From: Bacteroidia bacterium
GTDB taxonomy: Bacteria > Bacteroidota > Bacteroidia > JABDFU01
Length of the DNA: 5,834 bases
Direction of reading: 5' to 3'
Assembly: GCA_020849195.1 (NCBI GenBank)
Contig: JADLGT010000028.1
Location: 1 to 5,834 of the forward strand
The notes under the pieces were generated by a model. It ran no database searches and was not told where the DNA came from. It saw only the letters and a list, made by a program, of their open reading frames with translations. Position numbers and translations under genes: made by a program. Below, piece after piece: positions 5,585-5,834 of this stretch (positions are counted from its first letter, which is position 1; each line of letters begins with the position of its first letter).

Positions 5585-5834
5585 ATGTCAAATAAAACCA
5601 TAGCTATAATCCCTGCCCGAGGAAACAGCAAACGGATTCCGCGAAAAAACATACGGATATTTGCCGGACAACCAATCATTAAATATTCTATAGATGCAGC
5701 CATTGATTCGAAAATATTTGATGAAGTAATGGTCTCGACAAATGACCACGAGATCGCCGAATATGCTATGAAATGTGGAGCTAGTGTTCCCTTTATGCGT
5801 TCTGAAAAAAACTCAGGAGACCATTCAAGCACGG
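5585..5834 (+). CDS. pseF: PseF, CMP-pseudaminic acid cytidylyltransferase (N-terminal part; cut by the window edge)
   Basis: Activates pseudaminic acid with CTP to CMP-pseudaminic acid, the donor for glycosyltransferases. The visible 83 residues cover the nucleotide-binding half: IAIIPARGNSKRIPRKN (6-22) is the CTP-binding loop of the NeuA/PseF family, and the RIPRKN form is typical of PseF. FAGQPIIKYSI (26-36) follows, then FDEVMVSTNDHEIAEYA (45-61, the 'VSTDd.eIa' motif) and GASVPFMR (65-72). The start lies 6 bases after the pseI stop and in the same frame; that stop is the first in-frame stop upstream and no other ATG intervenes. No terminator separates the two genes, so pseF belongs to the same transcript. 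About two thirds of the gene should lie beyond the window. Confidence 0.93.
   Translation, partial: MSNKTIAIIPARGNSKRIPRKNIRIFAGQPIIKYSIDAAIDSKIFDEVMVSTNDHEIAEYAMKCGASVPFMRSEKNSGDHSST

Noticed and set aside
4478..5832. Minus-strand open frames at 4478-4690, 4769-4951 and 5506-5832
   Set aside because: All are antisense to pseH, pseI or pseF, which are supported by strong family motifs; these are reading-frame shadows.

Overview
The window looks like part of a Bacteroidota chromosome, probably a flavobacterium- or cytophaga-type organism. The evidence is AT-rich DNA, no Shine-Dalgarno sequences with A-rich leaders instead, and a very large secreted multi-PKD protein of the kind this phylum exports by the type IX secretion system (T9SS). 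No RNA genes, mobile elements or CRISPR arrays were seen, and coding sequence fills almost the whole window.

Left half (1-3027, minus strand): one continuous reading frame of more than 1000 codons that runs off the left edge. Reading the complementary strand by hand gives a Sec signal peptide, a concanavalin A/LamG-like domain, eight tandem PKD/Ig-like domains, and an 'all beta' segment of about 120 residues. The frame leaves the window just where a T9SS C-terminal sorting domain would be expected. It is a large cell-surface or secreted protein, probably an adhesin or a structural or glycan-binding protein.

Middle (3028-3064): a 37-base, almost pure A/T gap between two divergently transcribed genes. 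It holds the leaders of both and little room for two separate promoters.

Right half (3065-5834, plus strand): four tightly packed genes, pseG-pseH-pseI-pseF, joined by a 4-base overlap, an 11-base overlap and a 6-base gap. They encode the later steps of CMP-pseudaminic acid synthesis. PseH N-acetylates the UDP-linked 4-amino sugar, PseG removes UDP, PseI condenses the free sugar with phosphoenolpyruvate, and PseF (cut by the right edge) activates the product with CTP. The first two enzymes, PseB and PseC, are not in the window. Bacteroidota have no bacterial flagella, so the sugar most likely ends up on surface polysaccharide or on O-glycans of exported proteins.

The pathway itself is known. 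The points worth a second look are: a large T9SS-type protein, rich in the phylum's D-S/T-x O-glycosylation motif, facing a nonulosonic acid operon; an AT-rich island covering the LamG part of that protein, the gap, pseG and pseH, with a sharp rise in GC at pseI; and the regular cysteine-pair pattern of the PKD array.
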